Shown: one piece after another, positions 8,256 through 16,957 of the stretch
How the letters are laid out: each line of letters opens with the position of its first letter
Position numbering within the stretch: the stretch's first letter is position 1
NCBI RefSeq assembly: GCF_947487515.1
Contig: NZ_CANKWO010000003.1
Coordinates: 699,103-763,102, forward strand
From: an uncultured Litoreibacter sp.
GTDB taxonomy: Bacteria > Pseudomonadota > Alphaproteobacteria > Rhodobacterales > Rhodobacteraceae
Direction: 5' to 3'
Length of the DNA stretch: 64,000 bases
Made by a program: the position numbers and the translations under genes
The notes under the pieces: model-generated
What the model was told of the DNA's origin: nothing
What the model saw: the letters and a program-made list of their open reading frames with translations, nothing else
Databases searched by the model: none

Positions 8256-10148
8256 ATGACATATGCCGATATCTACAAGCGCTCGATTGACGACCCGAAC
8301 GGGTTCTGGATGGAACAGGCCGAGGCGATTGACTGGGTTACTCCGCCGACCAAAGCGCTCTTCTCTGACAAGGCACCGCTGTACGAATGGTTCAAGGATG
8401 CTGAAGTTAACACTTGCTACAACGCCCTAGACCGCCATGTCGAAGCCGGAATTGGCGACCGTGTGGCTGTCATTTATGACAGCCCCGTCACCCAAACCAA
8501 ACAAAAAATCACCTACTCCGAATTGCTGACGCGCGTCTCGTCCCTTGCGGGGGCCTTGCGCGCCAAAGGGGTGGAGAAAGGCGACCGCGTCATCATCTAT
8601 ATGCCCATGGTGCCCGAAGCCTTGGAGGCCATGTTGGCCTGCACGCGGATCGGGGCCGTACACTCGGTGGTTTTCGGCGGGTTCGCGGCAAATGAACTGG
8701 CTGTGCGTATCGATGATGCGACCCCCAAAGCCATCATTGCCAGTTCTTGCGGGATAGAGCCGGGGCGGGTGGTGCATTACAAACCTTTGCTGGATGGCGC
8801 GATTGACCTTGCAACGCATAAGCCCGATTTTTGTGTGATCCTTCAGCGCGAGCAAGAACGGGCGCAGCTCATTGAGGGGCGCGACTTCGACTGGCACAGC
8901 TTTCAAGACGGGGTCGCGCCTGCCGAATGCGTGCCTGTGTCCGGCGATCACCCTGCTTATGTCTTGTATACCTCCGGCACAACCGGCCAACCCAAGGGCG
9001 TTCTGCGCCCGACGGCGGGGCATTTGGTAGCGCTGAACTGGACCATGAAGAACCTCTATGACGTTGACAGTGGCGACGTGTTTTGGGCCGCGTCAGACGT
9101 GGGGTGGGTCGTGGGCCACAGCTATATTTGCTACGGCCCGCTGATCCATGGCAACACCACGGTGGTGTTCGAGGGCAAACCCATCGGCACCCCCGACGCA
9201 GGCACATTCTGGCGTGTGGTAGAGGAACATAATGTCAAAAGCTTCTTCTCCGCCCCCACGGCCTTTCGCGCGGTCAAGCGCGAGGACCCGCAAGGCGAAT
9301 TGATTAAAAACTACGATCTGTCGTGTTTGAAGAATGTCTATTTGGCAGGGGAGCGCGCAGACCCTGACACGATAGAATGGATGCAAACCCATCTGGGCAA
9401 GCCGATCATTGATCACTGGTGGCAAACCGAAACAGGCTACGCCATTGCGGCCAATCCCATGGGGATCGAGGCGCTGCCGGTCAAGGTCGGCTCCCCGACG
9501 GTGGCGATGCCTGGGTATGATGTGCAAGTGCTGGATGAAGGCGGTCACCAAATGAAGGCGGGCGAATTGGGCGCAATCGCGATCAAGCTGCCGCTTCCTC
9601 CGGGCACATTGCCGAACTTGTGGAACGCCGAAGCACGTTTTGTGAAAAGCTACCTCACCACATTTCCCGGCTACTATGAGACCGGTGACGCGGGCATGAT
9701 CGACGAAGATGGCTACCTCTACATCATGGCGCGTACCGATGATGTGATCAATGTGGCCGGTCACCGGCTGTCTACCGGCGCGATGGAGGAGGTTTTGGCC
9801 GGCCATCCGGATGTGGCCGAATGTGCGGTTATCGGAGTGTCCGACGCGCTGAAGGGGCAAATGCCTATGGGCTTTGTCTGCCTGAACGCGGGCGTGGATC
9901 GTGCGCATGAAGATGTGGTTCAGGAAATAGTCAAACGGGTGCGCGACCAGATTGGCCCCGTGGCTGCGTTTAAACTGGCCTGCGTGGTGGACCGTCTGCC
10001 GAAAACCCGCTCGGGCAAAATTTTGCGCGGCACGATGGTCTCGATTGCGGATGGCAAAGACTACAAAATGCCAGCCACGATTGATGACCCGGCGATCCTC
10101 GACGAGATCACCGAGGCGTTGAAAGAACTTGGCTATCCGCAAGGGTAG
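8256..10148 (+). CDS. prpE: Propionate--CoA ligase (PrpE), acetyl-CoA synthetase family
   Basis: AMP-forming acyl-CoA synthetase converting propionate, ATP and CoA to propionyl-CoA. The ATP-binding P-loop YTSGTTGQPKG is at residues 238-248, the A5 core motif WWQTETG at 388-394, the hinge region YIMARTDDVINVAGHRLS at about 488-505, and the catalytic lysine at Lys588 in PKTRSGK. The 630 aa length and the N-terminus (YADIYKRSIDDPNGFW) fit PrpE better than acetate-specific Acs, which is slightly longer. The frame is open from 8235, but the ATG at 8256 follows a strong AGAGGAGGGA ribosome site. Monocistronic by context. Acetyl-CoA synthetase activity cannot be excluded. Confidence 0.88.
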   Translation: MTYADIYKRSIDDPNGFWMEQAEAIDWVTPPTKALFSDKAPLYEWFKDAEVNTCYNALDRHVEAGIGDRVAVIYDSPVTQTKQKITYSELLTRVSSLAGALRAKGVEKGDRVIIYMPMVPEALEAMLACTRIGAVHSVVFGGFAANELAVRIDDATPKAIIASSCGIEPGRVVHYKPLLDGAIDLATHKPDFCVILQREQERAQLIEGRDFDWHSFQDGVAPAECVPVSGDHPAYVLYTSGTTGQPKGVLRPTAGHLVALNWTMKNLYDVDSGDVFWAASDVGWVVGHSYICYGPLIHGNTTVVFEGKPIGTPDAGTFWRVVEEHNVKSFFSAPTAFRAVKREDPQGELIKNYDLSCLKNVYLAGERADPDTIEWMQTHLGKPIIDHWWQTETGYAIAANPMGIEALPVKVGSPTVAMPGYDVQVLDEGGHQMKAGELGAIAIKLPLPPGTLPNLWNAEARFVKSYLTTFPGYYETGDAGMIDEDGYLYIMARTDDVINVAGHRLSTGAMEEVLAGHPDVAECAVIGVSDALKGQMPMGFVCLNAGVDRAHEDVVQEIVKRVRDQIGPVAAFKLACVVDRLPKTRSGKILRGTMVSIADGKDYKMPATIDDPAILDEITEALKELGYPQG

Positions 10149-10240
10149 CCAAGAGGCCAAAATCTGATTTTTGCGTCAAGTTCAGCGCGCATTTTTGCAT
10201 TTCGCAACGGGCGGGTCAGAAAACTTCTATAAGCCTTCGT

Positions 10241-10260
10241 TTTTCCCCGTTTTTCCCCGT
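10241..10260 (+). repeat. Two tandem copies of a 10-base T/C unit
   Basis: TTTTCCCCGT occurs twice in direct succession, with a partial third copy (GTTTCCC) immediately after, in the leader of the cdd operon. It probably reflects slippage in a simple-sequence tract; a role in the leader transcript is possible but not shown. Confidence 0.7.
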
Positions 10261-10334
10261 GTTTCCCAGCGGGGAGGCATTGAATATCTTGTCCGCTCAC
10301 TTCAATATCGCATGAAACGTCTTGGGGGACATTC

Positions 10335-10724
10335 ATGTCTGATTTGCTGCCATCTGCGCTGGCTGTTCGCGAGAACGCCCATGCGCCATATTCCAAGTTT
10401 CAGGTGGGGGCTGCCCTGCGCGCGTCATCTGGCGCGATCTATGTGGGCTGCAATGTGGAAAACGTAGCTTATCCCGAAGGGACATGCGCGGAGGCTGGTG
10501 CGATTGCGGCTATGGTTGCAGCGGGCGAGCGCGAGATCGCGGAAATTTGCGTCGTGGCCGGTTCTCCGACCCCTATTCCCCCTTGTGGCGGGTGCCGTCA
10601 GAAGATCGCGGAATTTGCTGCGGGCGGTGTTCCAGTGATCCTTGCCACCACATCCGGCGCGCAAGAGAAAACAACCGTAGCCGCATTGTTGCCTGGCGCG
10701 TTTGATGCGGGGCATATGGCTTAA
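10335..10724 (+). CDS. cdd: Cytidine deaminase
   Basis: Zinc-dependent deamination of cytidine/deoxycytidine to uridine/deoxyuridine, 129 aa (short homotetrameric class). The zinc/catalytic motifs are CAEAGAIAAM (Cys and catalytic Glu, about 49-58) and PCGGCRQKI (two Cys, about 81-89); substrate residues appear in APYSKFQVGAALRA (about 16-29) and NVENVAYPEGT. It is the first gene of the five-gene nucleoside operon cdd-deoA-deoB-add-upp, with only three bases between its stop and deoA. The ATG at 10335 lies just downstream of a GGGGGA ribosome site. Confidence 0.93.
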   Translation: MSDLLPSALAVRENAHAPYSKFQVGAALRASSGAIYVGCNVENVAYPEGTCAEAGAIAAMVAAGEREIAEICVVAGSPTPIPPCGGCRQKIAEFAAGGVPVILATTSGAQEKTTVAALLPGAFDAGHMA

Positions 10725-10727
10725 CCG

Positions 10728-12041
10728 ATGGATGCAGCACAGATCATAGGTAAAATTCGCACTCGCCAACCGGTGAGCACTGCCGAATGCCGCTGGTTCG
10801 GCAAGGCTCTGGCTGAGCAAAGCGGCGTAAGCGATGCGCAGGCCGGTGCGTTTGCGATGGCTGTGGCGATGGAAGGCCTCGGCGCGGACGGCCGCGTCGG
10901 CTTGACCGAAGGTATGCGCGATAGCGGAGAGATGCTGCGGTGGAAATTGCCGGGGCCGGTTCTTGATAAGCATTCCACCGGCGGGGTCGGAGATCCGGTA
11001 TCGATGGTTTTGGCCCCTGCTTTGGCAGCCTGCGGGGCCTATGTTCCGATGGTGTCAGGTCGTGGGCTTGGGCACACAGGCGGCACATTGGACAAGCTGG
11101 AGGCGATCCCCGGGTTTGTCAGCACAGTAAGCACGTCCAAGTTTCAACATGTGGTGCGCGAAGTAGGATGTGCCATTGTCGGCGCATCGGGGCAGGTGGC
11201 CCCAGCAGACCGCCGCCTTTACGCCATTCGGGATGTGACGGCGACAGTGGACAGCATCGATCTGATCACGGCCTCCATTTTGGCCAAAAAGCTGGCGGCG
11301 GGCATCCAAGGGCTGGTGTTGGACGTGAAGGCTGGCAATGGCGCGATCATGCAAGATTCTGCGCAGGCCAAGCGGCTGGCCTTTTCGCTGGTGGAGGTCG
11401 CCGCAGGCGCTGGCTGCCCGACAACCGCATTGATAACAGATATGTCGCAGCCCTTGGCAACGGCCGCAGGTAACGCAGTTGAGATGCGCGCCGTCATGGA
11501 AGCACTCAGTGGAACGGGCCAAAAGCGTCTGCGCGAGGTCGCCCTTGCCCTAGGTGCCGAAGTTCTGGCCAGCAACAAACATATGAAGATCGACGCGGAG
11601 GCCGCGTGGGTAATGCTGAACGACACGATCAACAGCGGCGCCGCGATGGAGCGGTTTTGTCGGATGGTTGCCTATCTTGGCGGCCCTACGGACTTTGACC
11701 AAAGCTGGCGCTTTTGCCTTCCCGAAGCCAATATCGTGCGCGAGGTGCTGCCGCTTGCGACGGGCTACATTCGCGCAATTGACACCCGCTCCTTAGGGGT
11801 GGCCGTGGTGGAGCTGGGCGGCGGGCGCCGTCGCGAGTCCGACAAAATCGACCCCTCCGTCGGCCTGTCTGGCTTCAAGCGTATCGGCGAGGCCGTTGAT
11901 AAATCCACCCCGCTTGCAATGGTCCACGCCGCCACCGAGGAGGCGGCCGCCAAAGCCGAACGGGCGGTGCGCAAAGCCTTCCAGATCGGGGCCGCCAAAG
12001 TCACCACGCCAGACTTGTTCATTGATCGGGTATCCGTTTGA
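10728..12041 (+). CDS. deoA: Thymidine phosphorylase
   Basis: Phosphorolysis of thymidine/deoxyuridine to base and 2-deoxyribose-1-phosphate. The family signature SGRGLGHTGGTLDKLEAIPG lies at about 106-125, preceded by the phosphate loop KHSTGGVGDPVSM (about 80-92) and followed by the catalytic-region lysine/arginine segments around YAIRDVTATVDS (about 165-176). At 437 aa it is full length, with the three domains typical of class-II pyrimidine phosphorylases. The stop overlaps the TTG start of deoB by three bases. The product deoxyribose-1-P feeds DeoB next door. Confidence 0.94.
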   Translation: MDAAQIIGKIRTRQPVSTAECRWFGKALAEQSGVSDAQAGAFAMAVAMEGLGADGRVGLTEGMRDSGEMLRWKLPGPVLDKHSTGGVGDPVSMVLAPALAACGAYVPMVSGRGLGHTGGTLDKLEAIPGFVSTVSTSKFQHVVREVGCAIVGASGQVAPADRRLYAIRDVTATVDSIDLITASILAKKLAAGIQGLVLDVKAGNGAIMQDSAQAKRLAFSLVEVAAGAGCPTTALITDMSQPLATAAGNAVEMRAVMEALSGTGQKRLREVALALGAEVLASNKHMKIDAEAAWVMLNDTINSGAAMERFCRMVAYLGGPTDFDQSWRFCLPEANIVREVLPLATGYIRAIDTRSLGVAVVELGGGRRRESDKIDPSVGLSGFKRIGEAVDKSTPLAMVHAATEEAAAKAERAVRKAFQIGAAKVTTPDLFIDRVSV

Positions 12042-13177
12042 GCCGTGCCTTCCTGATCGTGCTGGACTCTGTGGGCTGCGGCAACGCACCCGACGCCGCC
12101 AAGTTCGGGGATGAAGGGGCCAACACGCTGCTGCACATTCACCAGAACGTCGGCCTGAAGATGCCCAATCTGACCCGCCTTGGGTTGGGGTTGGCCGCGG
12201 GGCTGTCTGACAAGCCGGCACAAGGAATGTACGGGGTCGCGACCGAAGTCTCTCAGGGCAAGGATACCCCCTCAGGCCATTGGGAATTGAGCGGTGTGCC
12301 GGTGCCGTGGGATTGGCGCTATTTTCCGGATCGCACCCCAAGTTTCCCGCCCGAAGTCGTGGCAGAGGTGGCAAAGTTCTGCGAAACCGACGGGATATTG
12401 GGGAATTGCCACGCTTCGGGCACCGTCATCATCGAGCAGCTCGGCGAAGAACATATGCGCAGCGGCAAGCCGATTTGCTACACTTCTGCCGATAGCGTCT
12501 TCCAGATCGCGGCTCATGAAGACAGTTTCGGTCTCGAACGTTTGCAGCAACTTTGCGCGCATATGGCACCGATGTTGCATGGAATGAATGTTGGTCGGGT
12601 CATTTCGCGCCCCTTCATCGGCACAGATGCCGCCAGTTTCAAACGCACCAAAAACCGTCACGACTATGCTATGGAAGTGCCGTCTCCTGCCTTGCTGGAT
12701 TGGGCAAAGGCGGATGGCCGCGCGACCTATGGCATTGGCAAGATTAGTGACATTTTTTCGGGGCGCGGCGTGGATGACAGCCGTAAGGGGTTCGATAATG
12801 TCTTGATGGCGCATTTATCGGACGTGATGGATGAAGCCCCAGAAGGCGCGCTGGTTTTCGCCAATTTCGTGGAATTCGACAGCCTTTATGGGCATACGCG
12901 CAACCCAAAAGGTTATGCCGCGCATCTGGAATGGTTCGACACGCAGGTCGCATCTCTTTTGGGAAAAATGCAGGACGGCGACATAATGATTTTTACGGCC
13001 GATCACGGCAACGACCCCACATGGACAGGAACCGATCACACGCGCGAACAGGTGCCTGTTGTGGTCGCGGGGGCCGGTGTGAAGGATTTGGGCAACGTCA
13101 TGTTCGTTGATGTGGCGGCGTCTATAGCAGATCACTTGGGGCTGTCACAACGCGGCCCCGGAAGGAGCTTTTTGTGA
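12038..13177 (+). CDS. deoB: Phosphopentomutase
   Basis: Interconverts (deoxy)ribose-1-phosphate and -5-phosphate using two Mn2+. Alkaline-phosphatase superfamily metal ligands are visible: the Asp in IVLDSVGCGNAPDA (about 7-20), then ADHGNDPTWTGTDHTREQVPV (about 327-347). The phospho-acceptor threonine lies in GKDTPSGHWE (about 73-82). 379 aa suits the cofactor-independent bacterial enzyme, without the extra length of E. coli DeoB. The start is TTG at 12038, overlapping the deoA stop; no better start exists because the first conserved strand begins five residues later. No deoC aldolase gene is in the operon. Confidence 0.92.
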   Translation: MSRAFLIVLDSVGCGNAPDAAKFGDEGANTLLHIHQNVGLKMPNLTRLGLGLAAGLSDKPAQGMYGVATEVSQGKDTPSGHWELSGVPVPWDWRYFPDRTPSFPPEVVAEVAKFCETDGILGNCHASGTVIIEQLGEEHMRSGKPICYTSADSVFQIAAHEDSFGLERLQQLCAHMAPMLHGMNVGRVISRPFIGTDAASFKRTKNRHDYAMEVPSPALLDWAKADGRATYGIGKISDIFSGRGVDDSRKGFDNVLMAHLSDVMDEAPEGALVFANFVEFDSLYGHTRNPKGYAAHLEWFDTQVASLLGKMQDGDIMIFTADHGNDPTWTGTDHTREQVPVVVAGAGVKDLGNVMFVDVAASIADHLGLSQRGPGRSFL

Positions 13178-14148
13178 CCGTCATCCCCAAGATCGAACTT
13201 CATCTTCACATCGAAGGCGCTGCCCCTCCGGCGTTCATTCGCGGCTTGGCGCAGGAAAAGGGTCTGAACCTTGAAGGCGTGTTCAACGATGACGGCTCTT
13301 ATCGTTTCGAGAATTTCAACCAATTCCTAAGCGTCTACGAAGCGGCCTGCACGGTGCTCACAGGACCAGAGGAATTTGGCCGCCTGACCACCGCGGTTCT
13401 AGAGCAATCGATAGAGCAAGGGGTGATCTACACAGAGGCCTTTCTATCCCCTGACTTTTGCGGCGGAGGGGATGTGGGAGCATGGCGCGAATATATGATC
13501 GCCATGCAGGAAGCTGCGGCCAAGCTGCCAGAGATCGACATGCGCGGGATTGTCACCTGTATTCGCCACTTCGGACCGGAGCAGGCTAAGACTGCAGCAC
13601 TTTGCGCTGCGGAAACCGCGGGTGACTTCATCACCGGTTTCGGGATGGGGGGCGACGAGATGGTCGGCGCTCAGGGGGATTATGCCTATAGTTACGACAT
13701 GGCCCGCGAGGCTGGCCTGCGTTTGACTACTCACGCCGGTGAGTGGGGCGGGGCGGCATCCGTATGGCAAGCCCTGCGGGACCTAAAAGTAGAACGCATA
13801 GGCCATGGGGTGAACTCCATAGAAGATCCCGCATTGGTTGATCATCTGGCCGAGCATCAGATTGTTTTGGAGGTCTGCCCGGGTTCTAATGTGGCCCTTG
13901 GGGTGTATCCCGACTGGCAATCCCATCCGATAGAGAAACTGCGAGAGCGCGGGGTGCCTGTAACGGTCTCGACGGATGATCCGCCCTTTTTTCACACGAC
14001 CCTCAGCCGTGAATATGACTTGCTGGCCGACACATTCGGCTGGGATGATGAGGTCGTGCGTGACGTCAATGTAGCAGCTGCGAAGGCCGCATTTTGCGAT
14101 GCGGCCACCCGTGAAAAATTACTCAAACAACTGGAGCCTACCTCATGA
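13174..14148 (+). CDS. add: Adenosine deaminase
   Basis: Zn2+-dependent hydrolytic deamination of adenosine/deoxyadenosine. Metal and catalytic motifs: HLHIEGA (His10, His12), TTHAGEWGG (about 187-195; zinc His and catalytic Glu), [10 protein letters not shown] (about 208-217) and STDDPPFF (about 267-274; zinc Asp). 324 aa is typical. The start is GTG at 13174, overlapping the deoB stop by four bases and preceded by GAAGGAG; the stop overlaps the upp ATG. The enzyme could be adenine- rather than adenosine-specific, but the nucleoside operon favours adenosine. Confidence 0.9.
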   Translation: MTVIPKIELHLHIEGAAPPAFIRGLAQEKGLNLEGVFNDDGSYRFENFNQFLSVYEAACTVLTGPEEFGRLTTAVLEQSIEQGVIYTEAFLSPDFCGGGDVGAWREYMIAMQEAAAKLPEIDMRGIVTCIRHFGPEQAKTAALCAAETAGDFITGFGMGGDEMVGAQGDYAYSYDMAREAGLRLTTHAGEWGGAASVWQALRDLKVERIGHGVNSIEDPALVDHLAEHQIVLEVCPGSNVALGVYPDWQSHPIEKLRERGVPVTVSTDDPPFFHTTLSREYDLLADTFGWDDEVVRDVNVAAAKAAFCDAATREKLLKQLEPTS

Positions 14149-14783
14149 GTGCGTCCCCTCATTTGACAGTCGTTAATCACCCTCTGGTTCAGCACAAGTT
14201 GACCTTGATGCGGGAAAAGGGAACCTCCACTGCAGTGTTTCGGCAATTGCTGCGCGAGATAAGCCAGTTTTTGGCCTATGAGGTCACACGCGATTTGCCG
14301 CTGGAAACCAAGCACATTGAAACTCCGGTTCAAGCGATGGATGCCCCGACGCTGGCGGGGCGTAAGCTGGCGCTGATCTCAATTCTGAGGGCTGGAAATG
14401 GTCTGTTGGACGGGATGTTGGAGCTGATCCCATCGGCGCGCGTGGGCTTTGTGGGCCTGTACCGCGATGAAGAAACGCTGCAACCTGTGCAGTATTACTT
14501 CAAGGTGCCAGAGCACATGGATGACCGCATGGTGATTGCTGTGGACCCAATGTTGGCGACGGGTAATTCATCGGTGGCGGCGATTGATTTGTTGAAGAAA
14601 TCGGGCGCAAAAAACATCTGTTTCTTGTGTTTGCTGGCTGCTCCGGAAGGCGTTGCGCGGATGAAGGAAGCCCACCCAGACGTGCCGATTGTAACGGCTT
14701 CAGTAGATAGTCACTTGAATGACAATGGATATATTGTTCCTGGGCTAGGGGATGCGGGCGACCGTATGTTCGGTACAAAATAA
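14145..14783 (+). CDS. upp: Uracil phosphoribosyltransferase
   Basis: Salvages uracil plus PRPP to UMP. 212 aa. The N-terminal [22 protein letters not shown] (about 7-28) and the central [15 protein letters not shown] (about 83-97) are family hallmarks, and the PRPP-binding loop is [18 protein letters not shown] (about 132-149). The C-terminus [17 protein letters not shown] matches the uracil-binding end. It is the last gene of the cdd operon, coupled to add by an ATGA overlap. Together the operon converts cytidine to uridine and deoxyuridine/thymidine to free base and sugar phosphate, with Upp recapturing uracil. Confidence 0.95.
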   Translation: MSASPHLTVVNHPLVQHKLTLMREKGTSTAVFRQLLREISQFLAYEVTRDLPLETKHIETPVQAMDAPTLAGRKLALISILRAGNGLLDGMLELIPSARVGFVGLYRDEETLQPVQYYFKVPEHMDDRMVIAVDPMLATGNSSVAAIDLLKKSGAKNICFLCLLAAPEGVARMKEAHPDVPIVTASVDSHLNDNGYIVPGLGDAGDRMFGTK

Positions 14784-14827
14784 GGTAGTTTCTGACTTTA
14801 CTTGATAGTGTCTCTGTTGCATTGTGA

Positions 14828-14843
14828 CCACTATATTTAGTGG
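14828..14843 (+). promoter_or_regulatory. Short hairpin overlapping the leader of the next gene
   Basis: CCACTA (14828-14833), loop TATT, TAGTGG (14838-14843), nine bases before the ATG at 14852. There is no T-run, so it is not a canonical terminator; it would partly bury the GGGGA ribosome site of the downstream gene. Confidence 0.4.
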
Positions 14844-14851
14844 GGACTAAT

Positions 14852-15814
14852 ATGCGACTTTTGCGGTTACTGTCAGTGTCAATTCTAGCTTTAAGCATGG
14901 GCCTTATCGGCGCAGATGCGCAAAATTTGCGCAGCAACAGTGGCCCTGCGGAGAACCCTCCTGCATCCTTTAAAGGCAAGCAATATGTGGACAGCCGCGG
15001 CTGTGTTTATATTCGCGCGGGCTTTAGCGGGAATGTGACTTGGGTGCCTCGGGTAACGCGGTCGCGCAAGCTGGTATGCGGGCAAACGCCAAGTTTGAAG
15101 TCCGCGTCACGCACAGCCAAAGCGGCGCCACGTGCAGCGAAAGCCCCTGCCCAAAACGTGGTGCGCAAATCCGTTGCACCAAAGATACCCAAAGGTGCGA
15201 AGGTCGTCCGCCAAACGACCACAGTCATCCCCGCCGCGCCAAAACCAACAACGCGTGTCGTTCGCAAATCTGTCGCGGCCCCCAAGCCGCAAACCCGCGT
15301 AGTGCGCAAACAGGTAGCCGCACCAGCGGCGCAACCGCGCGTCGTCCGCAAATCTGTAGCAGCCCCGCAGCCACAAGCCCCTGTCGTGCGTAGGCAGGTG
15401 AAGAAAGGGCGGGCAACCGCGCAGCCTAAGGTGATCTACCGCTGTGGCGACGCCAGCGATTTCAGCTCTCAGTTCATCAATGACGGAGCGCGCTGCGGCC
15501 CGCAAAATGCGCGAACCCGCAGCGTGATCCGCGAAGAGGTTTCACCCCAAAGCCACAACCAAGCCCCACAAGGTCAACGGGTTGGACCAAAAGGGGCCAA
15601 TCGCAAGATTGCGGAAGCCAGCCTTCCTATTCCGAAAGGTCACAAGGCCGCTTGGAAGGATGATCGCTTGAACCCGCTGCGCGGCGTTGGCACCACGTCT
15701 GGCAAGGCGCAAATGAATTTGGTGTGGTCCAACACCGTACCGCGCTACCTTATCGATCCGGCGACGGGAAAGAGGGCGACAGCCAAGCAAATGCGGGTCC
15801 TAGGGATTTTCTAA
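14852..15814 (+). CDS. Secreted basic protein with VVR-type repeats, function unknown
   Basis: 320 aa. An N-terminal signal peptide is clear (LLRLLSVSILALSMGLIGADA, cleavage about 25). A conserved-looking segment GCVYIRAGFSGNVTWVPRV (about 50-68) follows, then a low-complexity central part (about 85-185) in which VVR-containing units (VVRKSV, VVRKQV, VVRRQV and similar) recur six times at intervals of roughly 13-25 residues, separated by Ala/Pro/Gln linkers. Four cysteines flank the repeats. The C-terminus has VWSNTVPRYLIDPATGK. The basic, proline-rich middle suggests a periplasmic spacer that contacts polyanions or peptidoglycan; that is inference. The ATG at 14852 follows GGGGA; an in-frame GTG at 14840 is less likely. 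Confidence 0.7.
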   Translation: MRLLRLLSVSILALSMGLIGADAQNLRSNSGPAENPPASFKGKQYVDSRGCVYIRAGFSGNVTWVPRVTRSRKLVCGQTPSLKSASRTAKAAPRAAKAPAQNVVRKSVAPKIPKGAKVVRQTTTVIPAAPKPTTRVVRKSVAAPKPQTRVVRKQVAAPAAQPRVVRKSVAAPQPQAPVVRRQVKKGRATAQPKVIYRCGDASDFSSQFINDGARCGPQNARTRSVIREEVSPQSHNQAPQGQRVGPKGANRKIAEASLPIPKGHKAAWKDDRLNPLRGVGTTSGKAQMNLVWSNTVPRYLIDPATGKRATAKQMRVLGIF

Positions 15815-15830
15815 GCCCCCGCTTGATAAG

Positions 15831-16847
15831 CTATTCTGCGCAAATTTCCTGCAAGCTGATCCAATCCCCATCCGAGATAAGCCGTGGGGCTTCTGTGTCA
15901 CGGTAGGGATCGGCCTCGATCAGGTTCAGGGTGGTTTCCCCTGTGACATCAACAGCGTAGGCATAGGGGCTAGCGGCCACCTTTGCAGTCGCAAAACGAT
16001 CAAGAAGCAGATCGGAATTGGGCGCAGGCAAAGGTTTGGCCAGCAGTGTTTCGGCATAGTCGCGCAACACTTCATCCTTGATCTGCCCCGTGGTGAGAAG
16101 GTGCAGCATTGCCGCCCCTCCGGCCTCTTCGAGCAGCAATTCCATCGGGTCTATGTGGCTCGCTTGCTCTGTTGCGGCCAGCATATACCCTGCGACAACA
16201 TCCGCTGCGTCATGGTCCTCGACCAACGTGCGGTTCAGCAAAAGCAACCCACCAGGAAGATAGAGCGCCCCATCAGGTCCTGACGGCACCACATAGGCTT
16301 TGCGCAGGCCATCCCCTAGCACGCGCGCCTTCAGTCGCGCTAAGGCCGCAGCCCCGAGGTTGGACCGGCAGGTATCACCTGTAAGACGTGTCATATGCCC
16401 CAGCAGTGCGGTGCCCACCGCGAGGCGTTTGCTGTCGGGAACTACAGAAACCGTATGGCGAACCAATGCGCCCGGAAGCCAAAAGTAGCCCAAAGCACCA
16501 ATCGCGGCGATAAGGCCGGTGAACACGTAAAGCCGCAGACGCCCACGGTGGGGGCGGCGTCGCTCCACGGTTTTGCGGATTTTCTCAAGCGCGTTGATAA
16601 GCGTGTCATCGTCGAGTTCCAGCTCTTCGCCGGCATCAGGGCCAGGGCGAAACAAGGCGGGGCGCGCACCTGGGTTCAGACGCTCGATAGCTGGCAGCGA
16701 CCAATGCGCCAGCGCGGTGTCAGTTTTATCTTGAATGACTAAAGTGGCGTCCCCAAAGGAGACCAGAACGTCACGACGTTGGGCATCTGGGCTTTCGCGC
16801 CAAATGCCTGTTGTTTCCAGACGATCATATTCTTTCAACGCCGTCAT
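15831..16847 (-). CDS. Membrane-anchored protein resembling a degenerate M48 peptidase
   Basis: 338 aa. Residues 1-100 look cytosolic with an acidic stretch (EELELDDDTLINALEK). One transmembrane helix lies at about 107-128 (YVFTGLIAAIGALGYFWLPGALV). The C-terminal part would be periplasmic. The segment ALYLPGGLLLLNRTLVEDHDAADVV (about 210-234) resembles the LPGG...GLL...DELA stretch that precedes HExxH in M48 metallopeptidases, but where the zinc motif should be the sequence reads AATEQASHID, so the metal site is absent. No enzymatic function can be assigned. It stands alone, convergent with the VVR-repeat gene. Confidence 0.7.
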   Translation of the reverse strand: MTALKEYDRLETTGIWRESPDAQRRDVLVSFGDATLVIQDKTDTALAHWSLPAIERLNPGARPALFRPGPDAGEELELDDDTLINALEKIRKTVERRRPHRGRLRLYVFTGLIAAIGALGYFWLPGALVRHTVSVVPDSKRLAVGTALLGHMTRLTGDTCRSNLGAAALARLKARVLGDGLRKAYVVPSGPDGALYLPGGLLLLNRTLVEDHDAADVVAGYMLAATEQASHIDPMELLLEEAGGAAMLHLLTTGQIKDEVLRDYAETLLAKPLPAPNSDLLLDRFATAKVAASPYAYAVDVTGETTLNLIEADPYRDTEAPRLISDGDWISLQEICAE

Positions 16848-16957
16848 TCGCCGCGGCTGCCTGTTTTATTATGCTATCCCGATAGAATAGCTTGAAATCC
16901 GTGCTGGCTCAACGGGTTTACAAGCAACGATGTGCGAATTCACGCAGGCGACCTATC

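Noticed and set aside
10241-10260. T/C repeats before cdd as a CRISPR-like array
   Set aside because: Only two and a half contiguous 10-base units with no spacers; simple slippage.
16869-16892. CTATC/GATAG dyad before the M48-like gene as an operator
   Set aside because: Five-base arms with no neighbouring regulator; may simply be AT-rich promoter sequence.
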